From positions 1,995,246 through 2,059,245 of the forward strand of contig CATQHT010000003.1 of assembly GCA_958296045.1 (NCBI GenBank): a stretch of DNA of 64,000 nt, read 5' to 3'. The translations under genes were made by a program, and so were the position numbers. Positions 9,080 through 18,038 of this stretch are shown here, in pieces. This DNA is from Rhodothermales bacterium. Lineage in GTDB: Bacteria; Bacteroidota; Rhodothermia; Rhodothermales; Bin80. Within the stretch, counting starts at the first letter, position 1; each line of letters starts with the position of its first letter. Under the pieces are notes generated by a model. The model saw only the letters and a program-made list of their open reading frames with translations. It had not been told where the DNA came from and ran no database searches.

Positions 9080-10342
9080 ATGGACCACGATACTGCAGGC
9101 GTTGGCCACAGGACGCGGTTGATTGTGGCTATTCTGATTACTGCGGTGGTGCACACCGCAATGGGTCAGGGCATAGTCGTTTCACCCGAGGGGCCGGTGC
9201 GCAGCATTAGCGAGGCGATCCGGCAGGTGGAGCCTGGTGGGCAGGTCACCGTAAGAAAGGGCACCTATCGGGAGGCAACGATTGAGGTGGACAAGCCGGT
9301 GACCATCATCGGAGAAGGCTATCCAGTGCTTGATGGAGAGGGTGATCGTCAACTTATGACGGTGACAGCCGACAGCGTTACCATACGCGGGCTGGAGTTT
9401 CGGAATGTGGGTGTGAGCTTTGTGGAGGACAGGGCTGCGCTGAAGGCTGATGGCGTCCGGTATTGTCGGCTAGAGAGTAATCGCTTCATAAACACCTTTT
9501 TTGGGATATACTTGGCCAGAACGAGTCAGTGTCGCGTAGCGAACAACGTGCTACAAGGAATGGGTTCGACCGAGACACGGTCTGGAAACGGCATTCATCT
9601 GTGGTATTCGAAGCAAATCGAAATAGCGAACAACACCGTAAAGGGCCACCGTGACGGCATCTACTTTGAGTTTGTAGAGGACAGCTCAGTCATGGAGAAC
9701 GTGAGCGAGGTCAACCTCCGCTACGGGTTGCATTTCATGTTTTCGGATCGGTGCAAGTACCATAAGAACATATTCCGTGGCAATGATGCGGGTGTGGCAG
9801 TGATGTACACTGATTCGGTCGAGATGATTGGCAACCGGTTTGAACACAACTGGGGTAGTGCCTCCTTTGGGCTACTGCTTAAAGACATCACCGATAGCCG
9901 TATCCAGGACAATCACTTCGTAGAAAACACGGTCGCAGTCTATGCGGAGGGGTCCAATCGCATCATATTTGAGCGCAATGACTTTGTCGAGAACGGCTGG
10001 GCTGTCAGAATCATGGGCAATGCGCTAGATAACGTGTTTATGCGCAACAACTTCATTGGCAACGCCTTTGACGTTGCAACCAACAGCCGGCGCAGTAACA
10101 GCCGCTTTGAGGAGAACTTCTGGGATGCCTACCGAGGCTATGACCTCGACCGTGACGGATACGGCGATGTGCCATTTCGGCCGGTCCGCCTGTTTTCACT
10201 AATTGTCGAAAAGTTAGAGCCCGCACTAATCTTGCTACGAAGCCCCATCATTGGCGTGCTCGACACTGCAGAGCGCGTTCTGCCTTCGTTGACGCCCGAG
10301 ACTTTGGCCGACACTAGGCCCTCGATGCGAAGGATTCTATAA
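9080..10342 (+). CDS. nosD: NosD, periplasmic beta-helix copper-maturation protein
   Basis: The 420-aa protein begins with a basic N-terminus and a hydrophobic signal segment (LIVAILITAVVHTAMGQG). It continues as a run of right-handed beta-helix (CASH-type) coils rich in N-x-F/N-x-I turns: NRFINTFFGIYLARTSQ, GNGIHLWYSKQIEIANN, GDGIYFEFV-like coils. NosD works with the NosFY transporter to assemble the CuZ centre of NosZ and is required for activity in known systems. It lies directly after nosL and before nosF, in the classical order D-F-Y. Length and fold fit the family, with no sign of damage. Confidence 0.95.
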   Translation: MDHDTAGVGHRTRLIVAILITAVVHTAMGQGIVVSPEGPVRSISEAIRQVEPGGQVTVRKGTYREATIEVDKPVTIIGEGYPVLDGEGDRQLMTVTADSVTIRGLEFRNVGVSFVEDRAALKADGVRYCRLESNRFINTFFGIYLARTSQCRVANNVLQGMGSTETRSGNGIHLWYSKQIEIANNTVKGHRDGIYFEFVEDSSVMENVSEVNLRYGLHFMFSDRCKYHKNIFRGNDAGVAVMYTDSVEMIGNRFEHNWGSASFGLLLKDITDSRIQDNHFVENTVAVYAEGSNRIIFERNDFVENGWAVRIMGNALDNVFMRNNFIGNAFDVATNSRRSNSRFEENFWDAYRGYDLDRDGYGDVPFRPVRLFSLIVEKLEPALILLRSPIIGVLDTAERVLPSLTPETLADTRPSMRRIL

Positions 10343-10436
10343 GTGGTTGTGTTTCCGAGCGTGATTCTAGGGACAACCAGCGCAGCCGAATTAAGCCTGC
10401 AAAATGGGGCGGCCCGTATCATGGGGGTGCATAACA

Positions 10437-11159
10437 ATGATTGAGATCCGTGGCTTGGTTAAGAGATTCGGACCGCTGCGCGTGCTGGACGGGCTGAATC
10501 TAGATCTGGTCCGCGGGAAGGTCACGGCCATTCTCGGCCCCAACGCGTCTGGGAAGACCACGCTTATCAAGTGCATTCTGGGCCTGACGCATTTCCAGGA
10601 GGGTACCATCTCGTTCGACGGTAGGCTGCTGGACGGCACGCATACCTACCGTAGGAAAATCGGTTATATGCCACAGGTCGCGCGTTTTCCTGACCACCTC
10701 AGAGGTAGGGAGATCATTGCGATGCTGAAGGATCTGCGAGGCCGCCCCGAAAGTACGGACGAGCGCTTGGTGGAAGCCTTTCAACTCGGAAGTGAATTGG
10801 ACAAGCCGGTGGACACGCTTTCTGGCGGCACACGCCAGAAGATCAGCGCCGTCCTTGCATTCCTGTTTGATCCAGTGATGCTGTTCCTGGACGAGCCAAC
10901 GGCCGGACTGGATCCTGTAGCTAGCAGCATGCTCAAAGACAGGATTCTCCAGGATCGCGCCGCTGGCAAAACCATTATTCTCACATCGCACATTATGAGC
11001 GAGATCGAGGAGCTTGCCGATAATGTTGTCTTCCTGCTCTCTGGCCGCGTGCGCTTTGCTGGACCATCGGACGAGGTGAAGTCTACCACGGGGCAGGACG
11101 GGCTGGAACGGGCACTTGCGCAGATTATGACCAGAGATAGCAATGAGATACCGGCATGA
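10437..11159 (+). CDS. nosF: NosF, ABC transporter ATPase for NosZ maturation
   Basis: A 240-aa ABC ATPase with Walker A GPNASGKTT, signature LSGGTRQK, Walker B MLFLDEPTAGLDP and a switch His in ILTSHIMSE. The ATG at 10437 (MIEIRGLVKRFGPLRVLDGL) is preferred over an upstream ATG at 10404, because the ABC core begins there. With the NosY permease it forms the NosDFY complex that delivers a sulfur or copper species for CuZ assembly. Its last codons overlap nosY by 4 bp (ATGA), so the two are translationally coupled. Confidence 0.95.
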   Translation: MIEIRGLVKRFGPLRVLDGLNLDLVRGKVTAILGPNASGKTTLIKCILGLTHFQEGTISFDGRLLDGTHTYRRKIGYMPQVARFPDHLRGREIIAMLKDLRGRPESTDERLVEAFQLGSELDKPVDTLSGGTRQKISAVLAFLFDPVMLFLDEPTAGLDPVASSMLKDRILQDRAAGKTIILTSHIMSEIEELADNVVFLLSGRVRFAGPSDEVKSTTGQDGLERALAQIMTRDSNEIPA

Positions 11160-11947
11160 CGGCGACACGCAAGATCATAGTGTATGAGCTGCGGGACATC
11201 GTACGAAGCCGGTGGATACTGTTCTACGCGTTGTTTTTCCTTGTTATCACAGAAGGGCTTTTCCGTTTTGGTGGAGGTAGCGCGAATGCGCTGGTTAGTC
11301 TGTCAAGCTTGGCACTGGTTATCGTTCCACTCATAAGCATCGTGTTCGGCGCTATGTACCTCTACGATGCACGTTCCTTTACCGAGCTATTACTCACGCA
11401 GCCGGTAGGCCGCGTAGCACTCTTCAAGGGGTTGTACATTGGACTGGCGCTCCCGATTGCCATGTCCTTTCTGCTCGGCATCGGCATACCGTTAGTGTTC
11501 CGCGGCATTCTGGCAACGGCGCATCTGGAGACGGCGCTCGTTTTGGCCGTCTCTGGCACGTTGCTCACCTTCATATTTGTCGCTCTGGCCTTCTTGGTCG
11601 CGGTAACGGTTGAACAAAAGGTGCGCGGTCTGAGTGTTTCGATCCTGCTCTGGCTGTTGCTTACCGTGCTTTATGACGGATTGGTCTTAGCGCTGGCAGC
11701 CTTCTTTGCCGACTACCCTTTGGAGCGGCCGATGTTGGTGTTGATGCTGCTTAACCCCGTTGATCTGGCGCGCGTGCTGCTTCTTCTGACCTTTGATCTC
11801 TCAGCGCTCATGGGATACACGGGTGCGGTGTTTGAGCAATTCTTCGGTACACTGGCAGGCAAGGCCATCTCCATCGCCGGCCTTATGTCTTGGATTGTTA
11901 TTCCTCTGGTAGCGGGCATACGGCGGTTCAAAAAGAAGGACTTCTGA
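11156..11947 (+). CDS. nosY: NosY, ABC transporter permease for NosZ maturation
   Basis: A 263-aa protein with six hydrophobic segments of the ABC-2 permease type: after a cytosolic YELRDIVRSRWILFY start come ALFFLVITEGLF, LVIVPLISIVFGAMY, LALPIAMSFLLGIGIPLVF, a long VLAVSGTLLTFIFVALAFLV region, a SILLWLLLTVLYDGLVLAL helix and a final IAGLMSWIVIPLVAGI helix. It overlaps nosF by 4 bp and is the last gene of the cluster. No clear hairpin-T terminator follows. Confidence 0.93.
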   Translation: MTATRKIIVYELRDIVRSRWILFYALFFLVITEGLFRFGGGSANALVSLSSLALVIVPLISIVFGAMYLYDARSFTELLLTQPVGRVALFKGLYIGLALPIAMSFLLGIGIPLVFRGILATAHLETALVLAVSGTLLTFIFVALAFLVAVTVEQKVRGLSVSILLWLLLTVLYDGLVLALAAFFADYPLERPMLVLMLLNPVDLARVLLLLTFDLSALMGYTGAVFEQFFGTLAGKAISIAGLMSWIVIPLVAGIRRFKKKDF

Positions 11948-12749
11948 GCGTTTTCACGCTATTCCTATCGTGGTAGTGTGCACATGCCACATGATGTCGA
12001 GTGCGCCGCTATGTCTGCAGCTGAGCGCGGCGTTGGGGCGGCCGTAGGTTCGAACTCACTTATGGCTCACGGATGCATCCAGGCTTATGAGCGCTTGGTT
12101 ACCTTTAGCTTGAGCCTCTTGGAATATTCTGACGCTGGCCACATCTCCTCGCTTAGGTGCGCGGTCGCCGGATTCCTGCAGATTATTGCGCTCGGACGTC
12201 GATCCATTCGCCTCTATGTGTCGGGGAATTACCCGGAATCGGCGTGAGCGCACGCCACTGGTGCCAATTCCGATCAACTGAGCCACCAATTCCGGCTTCA
12301 AGCGCGCCACCCTGAGTCTTACGTCGGTAGCGTTCACGAGCGGAAGGTACAAACCCAGCCGCACGCTGAGCCTTCGCCGCACGCTTTGGCGCCTCCTTCC
12401 CAGCGTATGTTCGGGCATTGCGGGAGGTGAGCCGAGCGATCTGGAAAAACCTCCTGACCCATGCATCCTGTGATGCTCCTTATGCCTGGCACCTGTACCC
12501 ACTCCAGACGGAGTAGCGTGGCTGTGTCCGACTCGGACAGATGAGACCCGATCAAGGGGCCCCAATACGACAAAGGACACGCAAGAGGGGCGAACACCAT
12601 CCTAACCCACTACCGATCGCTCCGGTAAACACCAAGGCTCCATAGCGCCTGAGAAAACGCTCCCCAAGACTGGAGCAGGAGAGGTCCGACCATTCACTTC
12701 ACTACCACTGACGAAGTTGAGTTAAGAATGGCTCCGTAATCACGTTCGT
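11948..12749. other. Gap of 0.8 kb without a confident gene
   Basis: The longest frame is on the minus strand (12056-12580, 174 aa), with an arginine-rich composition and no recognised motif; a shorter plus frame (11978-12247) is equally featureless. The text resembles decayed coding or mobile DNA more than a regulatory gap. No tRNA fold: the TTCGA at 12049 has no matching T-stem. Confidence 0.4.
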
Positions 12750-14843
12750 TCAGCAGTAACTGTCGACCGCATCGACCACGACCTGAAACCTGTCTGCGTC
12801 GACTCCTCGGAGAAGGCGCCGTAGCACGCGTTGCGCCGAGCGATGGTGCGGCGCCGACAGGTGGGCAAGCAGTGCGATAACTAGCCGTACGCTGTCCATT
12901 CCAAGCTCCCTTGCTTCCTCTGCTATTCTCTCAACTGCTGCAAGCCTCCGAATGGCGTTGCTCAATTCAGGACTGGTCTTGTCCAAACTTCCGGCAGCGA
13001 GATGCCGAGCCTCCGCATTCCAGTCAATCAGAAGCCGCAAGCCGTGCAATTCATCGGCCATGCTGAATGGGCCCTGAGTCGTTGGACTACCATAAAACAG
13101 GTGAGGATCGACTCCCCTGCGTTGGACATGCGGTGAGAACGCGCGCTCTGGCCCGCTGTGAGGAGCGGCCAGCTCTGCAGGCAGCGAAGGTGCCTGCATA
13201 TAGCTATGCACAGCCTGACGCGTACCCGGGGTTGGTAAATCTACTTTGCGCGTGATCGGCAGGCCCTCCTGACGTTCACCCTCGGCGTCAACCAGAACCA
13301 GGCTGGTCAGGTGGGTAACGAGCCCCGCCTCCAGTGCTGCCTTTTCGGCGTCCTCTTCGGGGGTATGCGCCAGCGTAAGACTCGCTGCAAAGGCGGCGAT
13401 ACCCTCTGAAAACGTGCGGTCTGCTACTTCGGAGCAGTCCACGGTCCACGTGGCCGTGATCTGGGCATTACCACGTATCGCAACGATACGAGACGGCCGA
13501 CTTTCGGAGTCCGTGCTGAAGGGCGTATCCATGCTGTGCGCCATCCGCATCCCGGCAATGCATGCTTCCAGTGCGCGGGCGACGTCGCTGCCAAAGCTGA
13601 ATTGGATGGTGCCTCCGGTAAGGGCAGCTAAGTGGCCTACGCGCGCCTCAAGGCTGTCTTCTCCGACCAGCACAATAGAAATGCGTCGTCCGCTCTGTGC
13701 ATGCTTCTCAATATCAAGCGCATAGCTCATGCCGTCTGTAATCAGGAGCACATCATCGACCGGTACGAACTGCACGGTATCTAGTGCACCACCGATTTCG
13801 GTACCTCCTGCAGGGTCTTGGAGGCGCGGCACCAAGCTGGCCAGCGTTGCCGGATCTGCGGGCCGCCCAGAGCCCACCGGTGTGCAGTGGTGGTCAAACT
13901 CCCAAAGTGCAATCCGATCATCGTTCCGCAAGTTGGCAGGTAACTGGCCAAGAGCCCTGACCAAGGCTTCGTGCATAGTCAGATGGGACGCGCCACCCCC
14001 TGCACACAGTCCGTGCATGGACCCGGAATGGTCGACGAGCACGACGGCGTTCAGGGCCGATTCATGCGATTGAACCGGCTCAATGGACACCGTAACCTGC
14101 CTTCCGCCGTTCTCCCTACCAACCAGAGGTGTCATATCAGATCCGCTAAAGGACAGATCAACAGGAGCGTTGGCGGCAATGTCCGCCTGCAAGCAGCCAT
14201 CCTCGGCGGGATGGAGAGTGCCGCTCGCCAGTCTCGCCGCGCTGGCGTCGTGAGACAGCTGCAGCCGCGTTTTGCATGGCGTGCCTCCATAAGTCAATGC
14301 ATCAGAATCTGGAAGCGGAGAGGCACCGTAAACCTCACCCACCGTGAGGGGAATCCTGAGTAGTCCATAGCCTTCCTGAAAACTCAGAGACAAAGCCCAA
14401 CGCGTTGTGATGCTGACCGTAGCTCCAGCACCCAAGTTGCCCACCGAGATCAGATGGACACCCCGAAGCAACTCCTCGTGCAACACAGCCATCATGCCTT
14501 CATCGAGCGCGTCCTCGTAGGTCTCGCGCGCGGATTCCTGTGGCATGACCTTGCCGTGCAGCACTCGATCGCCTACTCTGGCTGTCAGTCCGAAGAAGGC
14601 AGCCTGTACCGGCACGGGAAAAGAGAGCAGTGCCTCAATAGCCTGCTTCTCCTGGTTTGTGTAGGTGCGCGCCATCTCTACGACGGCTAGGCCGCTGCGA
14701 ACCGTGACGGCAATATCCTGCTTGGTAAGTATCGGCAGCGTGGCATCACGCTCTGCGCACCTACGCGCCACCAGTTCCTGTATGGGATCCACCCGCTGAA
14801 ATGCGGCGGATACGCTCTCGTATGAAGTGTGCAAACTAGTCAT
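12750..14843 (-). CDS. VIT and von Willebrand factor A domain protein
   Basis: A 697-aa protein. Residues about 30-170 are a VIT domain (VVEMARTYTNQEKQAIEALL and the FPVPVQAAFFGLTARVGDRV block, then GKVMPQESARETYEDAL). Residues about 265-440 are a vWA domain with the MIDAS motif VVLVDHSGSMHG (D-x-S-G-S) and a later LLITDG strand. The C-terminal 250 residues are a helical region without a recognised domain. No signal peptide is seen, so it is probably cytosolic. Bacterial VIT-vWA proteins usually have unknown substrates and often act with a partner. Here the partner is the 117-aa MerR-like gene, whose 3' end overlaps this start by 4 bp (ATGA), so the two form an operon. Confidence 0.9.
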   Translation of the reverse strand: MTSLHTSYESVSAAFQRVDPIQELVARRCAERDATLPILTKQDIAVTVRSGLAVVEMARTYTNQEKQAIEALLSFPVPVQAAFFGLTARVGDRVLHGKVMPQESARETYEDALDEGMMAVLHEELLRGVHLISVGNLGAGATVSITTRWALSLSFQEGYGLLRIPLTVGEVYGASPLPDSDALTYGGTPCKTRLQLSHDASAARLASGTLHPAEDGCLQADIAANAPVDLSFSGSDMTPLVGRENGGRQVTVSIEPVQSHESALNAVVLVDHSGSMHGLCAGGGASHLTMHEALVRALGQLPANLRNDDRIALWEFDHHCTPVGSGRPADPATLASLVPRLQDPAGGTEIGGALDTVQFVPVDDVLLITDGMSYALDIEKHAQSGRRISIVLVGEDSLEARVGHLAALTGGTIQFSFGSDVARALEACIAGMRMAHSMDTPFSTDSESRPSRIVAIRGNAQITATWTVDCSEVADRTFSEGIAAFAASLTLAHTPEEDAEKAALEAGLVTHLTSLVLVDAEGERQEGLPITRKVDLPTPGTRQAVHSYMQAPSLPAELAAPHSGPERAFSPHVQRRGVDPHLFYGSPTTQGPFSMADELHGLRLLIDWNAEARHLAAGSLDKTSPELSNAIRRLAAVERIAEEARELGMDSVRLVIALLAHLSAPHHRSAQRVLRRLLRGVDADRFQVVVDAVDSYC

Positions 14844-15193
14844 GACCGTTCCTCGTTGGTGGAAAGTATTTCCTGCAATCGTGCTTGTACCTGCCGCGCA
14901 AGTGCCTCATTAGGTACGCCAGAAGCGATCAGCTCCCTATCCACAACGAGTGTGATACCCGGCGCAACCGGGAAAGGCACCCCTACTTTCGCCTGCTGCA
15001 ACACGCGAATCGCCCCTGGCGGGAATCCGAGCGCTCGCAGTCGCTTGTACCTACAGATAGCCCTAACATGAGCTTCGCCGTAAGAGGCATGCGCACGCCC
15101 ACCCGTGGGCGCGGGCACGAACCCCTCAGCGATCATGTAGCGCACCTGCCGAGGCGCGACACCGACCTCCGCTATGAGCTCTCGGAAGTTCAT
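14840..15193 (-). CDS. MerR-like HTH regulator coupled to the VIT-vWA gene
   Basis: A 117-aa product starting at ATG 15193: MNFRELIAEVGVAPRQVRYM, then a Y-G-E-A-H-V-R-A segment and RYKRLRALGFPPGAIRVLQQ, the winged helix-turn-helix of MerR-family regulators. The frame is open upstream to 15511, but that extension runs antisense through an IS256-like element and is not part of the gene. There is no Cys pair typical of metal sensors. A C-terminal PVAPGITLVVDRELI strand resembles a dimer or ligand segment. It is first in a two-gene operon and probably autoregulates it. The element end lies only 38 bp upstream, so the native promoter may be lost or replaced. Confidence 0.8.
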   Translation of the reverse strand: MNFRELIAEVGVAPRQVRYMIAEGFVPAPTGGRAHASYGEAHVRAICRYKRLRALGFPPGAIRVLQQAKVGVPFPVAPGITLVVDRELIASGVPNEALARQVQARLQEILSTNEERS

Positions 15194-15230
15194 CTTGATC
15201 GTTTTAACAAGCCGTTTGTCATAAGGTTGC

Positions 15231-16413
15231 AGGAGGAGAGCCATTATTAGTGGGAAAGCGGCTTCACGGGAGAGCGACGGATGTCTGAATTCCCTTACCA
15301 CATCGCCCTCTTTATCGATGCCACTAACTGAACAGAATCCTGTAACACCTGCGGTATCCGGCGACGCTTTGGCGGGTGTCGGCGACTGGAGGTTGTATCT
15401 CTTGAAGCAATGCAACCTGATAATTGAGCTTCTGGGTCGCGAGTGGCCCGATCCTCCATTGCAGTCTCTGGTGGCGGCTGACGATGCGGGTTCAGAGACG
15501 CAGGGAAACACAGATGGTAAGTCGGCTGTACCGTTGTGCTCGACGTGTGGTAGTGATTCCGAGCATCAAGAGAAAGCTGAAGAGCCGCTCTTATCGCATT
15601 ATCGGCTGGAAGCAGACCGTGCAGATCGTGCTTATGAGGAGTTTTGCACACGCTCGTTTGCTGACGAGAACTTCGTGGCTCTCTGGATGAGTGCCGCATA
15701 CGTCCAGGCGGTGCAATACACCTTTGTTGTGGGCGTCACGGAAGCCGGGTACAAGCGGATATTGAGCCTGGCAGCCTGCTCATTGCAGCATACGGAGGCA
15801 TTAGAGGGAATGCTGGAGCAGCTTGCGCGTCGCGGGTTGCGCATGAGCGAGAGCCTGTTGTACGTAATACCGGGCGCCGTGGGGCTCAGGCGGGCGTTGG
15901 TGGCCCACTCTGGTGACCGCATCGTTGTGCAGCGCTGCCTTGCTGAGAAGCGTGCGCGGATACTGAGCTTTCTGCCGCAGGAGTATCGTCTGAAGGTGGG
16001 CCGTGCGCTGCATCATGCATGGGGCGCGCTGGAATATGGTGATGCTCTTGGGGCCCTGAAGCGGCTGCAACAACGGGTGCACCGCATCAATGAGTCGGCT
16101 GGCCGCGCGTTGGCCAAGGGGCTGGAAGAGACGCTCACCTTGCACCGTGCCGGGGCCTATATGGCATTGGGGCGCAGCTTAACGACGACGCGCGTGCTTA
16201 CGCGTCTGGCGCAGCGACTCTGTGGGCGCCTGCGCCAACGCTCAGACTGGATGCCATCGGATCAGCGCAGTACCTTTCTGGCCCTTGACCTGATGGCCAT
16301 GGAAGCAGGGATGTACCGCTTAGGCCACGCCGCGTATCTTCCGGCGCTGCGTGAGCAGCTTACCGGCTTAAATCAACCCCACTCTACGAGAACATGAGCT
16401 CATTTACGATGGC
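15231..16413 (+). mobile_element. IS256-like two-gene element, 3' part cut off by IS30
   Basis: The left end at about 15231 (GAGCCATTATTAGTGG) matches the left terminal repeat of the element at 26661. It carries the complete first gene (15318-16397) and only the first codons of the second (ATG at 16394, reading MSSFTMA) before IS30-type sequence begins near 16414. In the other copy the second gene continues as a normal IS256 transposase. This is therefore the 5' half of the same type of element. Confidence 0.75.
15318..16397 (+). CDS. Catalytically dead IS256-transposase paralogue (first gene of a two-gene element)
   Basis: 359 aa. From residue 118 the protein aligns with the IS256 core: VALWMSAAYVQ, then TFVVGVTEAGYKRIL, LARRGLRMSESLLYVIPGAV, VVQRCLAEKRARILSFLPQE, LAKGLEETLTLHRAGAYMAL and GRSLTTTRVLTRL. 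Each place where the family has a DDE residue is changed: F-I-D-G becomes W-M-S-A (Ser near 124), V-D-G-A becomes I-P-G-A (Pro near 185), and N-x-I-E becomes R-V-L-T. The usual N-terminal DNA-binding part is replaced by an unrelated 110-residue segment. The reading frame is intact and its stop overlaps the ATG of the second gene (ATGA at 16394-16397), so it was maintained as a coupled partner. A regulatory or DNA-binding role in transposition is inference. Confidence 0.75.
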   Translation: MPLTEQNPVTPAVSGDALAGVGDWRLYLLKQCNLIIELLGREWPDPPLQSLVAADDAGSETQGNTDGKSAVPLCSTCGSDSEHQEKAEEPLLSHYRLEADRADRAYEEFCTRSFADENFVALWMSAAYVQAVQYTFVVGVTEAGYKRILSLAACSLQHTEALEGMLEQLARRGLRMSESLLYVIPGAVGLRRALVAHSGDRIVVQRCLAEKRARILSFLPQEYRLKVGRALHHAWGALEYGDALGALKRLQQRVHRINESAGRALAKGLEETLTLHRAGAYMALGRSLTTTRVLTRLAQRLCGRLRQRSDWMPSDQRSTFLALDLMAMEAGMYRLGHAAYLPALREQLTGLNQPHSTRT

Positions 16414-16544
16414 CCATTTAACAAGGAAGTGCAACACTTGATTTGGCAGAGCAATGGGTTGGCGAGCGCGTTGGCATCCCGATGGAGCCGTAAGGTCCAG
16501 AGGCTGTTGGTATGTATTGTGGATTCATCATTGGAGGGTATCGA

Positions 16545-17504
16545 ATGGCAAAGGGCTACCGTCACCTTTCGTACGAGGAAAGGTGTCAGATTCATGCGTT
16601 GAAGAAGCGGGGGGATTCAATACGCGCCATAGCGCGGCAGTTGGGTCGTTCGCCATCGACGATCAGTCGAGAGGTGCGGCGCAACAGTGGAGGTAGAGGC
16701 TATCGGTATAAGCAGGCGGACCGACTGGCTCGTGTGCGGCGCCAGAAAGCGTCGTTGCATCCTCGTAAGATGTCCGCAGCGCTGTGGGCCATGGTGCGCG
16801 AGAAGCTCGCCTTGCACTGGAGTTCAGAGCAGATTGCGGGTCGGCTTCGTCATGATGGGGTCGTTGCGTTGAGCGCCACATGGATCTACCGGTACATTTG
16901 GAGCAACAGGGTAGCTGGAGGATCGTTGTACAAGCTACTTCGCCGTAGCGGTAAGCGTTACAACAGGCGTAGCCAGCGCGGTGCTGGGCGCGGCCTGATA
17001 CCGAATCGTGTAGACATCAGCGAACGGGATCCCATAGTGGAGAGCAAGACGCGTATAGGCGACCAGGAGGTGGATACGATCATTGGGGGCAAGCACCAGG
17101 GTGCGTTGGTATCGATGGTCGACCGTGCGTCGAAATTCACGTTTCTTGCGCTGGTATCTTCGAAGGCAGCGATCGGTGTCCGCCGCGCGATCGTAGCGTG
17201 TCTGAAACCGGTGAAGGATCGGGTGCTTACCATCACGGCGGACAACGGGAAGGAATTCGCTCATCACCAGCAAATCGCCCGGGCCCTTTCAGCGTCGTTT
17301 TACTATGCGCGCCCGTACCATTCCTTAGAGCGTGGCCTGAACGAGCACACCAATGGCCTGGTACGGCAATACTTTCCGAAGGCGACCAACTTCCGCACTG
17401 TTGAGCCGGCAGCGGTAATGCGGATACAGACGATTCTGAACGATCGTCCACGTAAGTGCTTGGGTTACCGCACACCGGCGGAAGTCTTCATTGGCGCGCG
17501 GTAG
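16545..17504 (+). CDS. IS30-family transposase, apparently intact
   Basis: 319 aa from ATG 16545, preceded by GGAGG about 7 bases upstream; an ATG at 16512 is in frame but lacks such a site. The N-terminal HTH reads LSYEERCQIHALKKRG and RAIARQLGRSPSTISREVRR, the hallmark of IS30. The DDE core has the first Asp in GDQEVDTIIGGKHQGAL, the second in TITADNGKEFAHH, and the Glu in RPYHSLERGLNEHTNGLVRQ. It ends with the LNDRPRKCLGYRTPAEVF tail. All catalytic residues are present, so this is likely the only fully competent DDE transposase in the window. Confidence 0.93.
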   Translation: MAKGYRHLSYEERCQIHALKKRGDSIRAIARQLGRSPSTISREVRRNSGGRGYRYKQADRLARVRRQKASLHPRKMSAALWAMVREKLALHWSSEQIAGRLRHDGVVALSATWIYRYIWSNRVAGGSLYKLLRRSGKRYNRRSQRGAGRGLIPNRVDISERDPIVESKTRIGDQEVDTIIGGKHQGALVSMVDRASKFTFLALVSSKAAIGVRRAIVACLKPVKDRVLTITADNGKEFAHHQQIARALSASFYYARPYHSLERGLNEHTNGLVRQYFPKATNFRTVEPAAVMRIQTILNDRPRKCLGYRTPAEVFIGAR

Positions 17505-17760
17505 GCTGTAGCGGCCGCTGTGGATGGTGCACCAAGGTCTGACCCAGACCCGACAGCAGAAGCCAGTGCGCCTGGATCAGCGATTCCCAGCAGTCCAGCC
17601 AGAGGTGATGGATTGATTCGGTCGGTATCACCAGGGCGACCGGTAGGGCACGATACCGTCTACATGCGGCAACATGCATGGCTGCGCGCATGGGAAAGAG
17701 CGTTTGTCCCGCCGGCGCCGAAGCTCTTGGGGCCCAAAGCGCGGTTTCAGTCTGCACGAC

Positions 17761-17807
17761 GCCGTTCCATCGAAGGGAGGGCGAAGCCCGACCGGAGATG
17801 GAACGGC
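17761..17807. other. Strong nested hairpin upstream of the DISARM-like operon
   Basis: GCCGTTCCATC (17761-17771) and GATGGAACGGC (17797-17807) form a perfect 11-bp stem. Within the loop GGGCGAAGCCC forms a second small hairpin. There is no T-run, so it is not a standard terminator. It sits in the long 3' tail of the IS30 element, 230 bp before the drm operon start. Confidence 0.5.
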
Positions 17808-18038
17808 CCCTTCCTGCTCTCTTCGCTAATCCCTGCCTCTATTTGCGAGCACATTGATCTGATTGCACATGTTGCGCTTCGGAGTTAAATTGGGGGGCTC
17901 TCTGATAGCCTACACTGCGATTTGCCAGACTGACGCGCCCCAGCATTCTGAGCAATGCGACTAAAATCGCGCAAATAATTTGCTGCAGCCTGGTACGGTC
18001 CCACACTGGCTCAAGACGCGCTGACGACTGAATTAGCC

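Larger units (their letters stand above)
16416..17890 (+). mobile_element. IS30-family insertion sequence
   Basis: ATTTAACAAGGAAGTGCAAC at 16416-16435 and the reverse complement of 17871-17890 (ATTTAACTCCGAAGCGCAAC) agree at 16 of 20 bases and serve as terminal inverted repeats. They enclose one IS30-type transposase. The element is inserted in an IS256-like element. About 370 bp lie between the transposase stop and the right end, longer than usual, and contain a strong hairpin. Confidence 0.65.

Noticed and set aside
12038-12075. tRNA-like T-loop (GGTTCGAAC)
   Set aside because: The flanking bases do not form a T-stem and no acceptor or anticodon arm is found.
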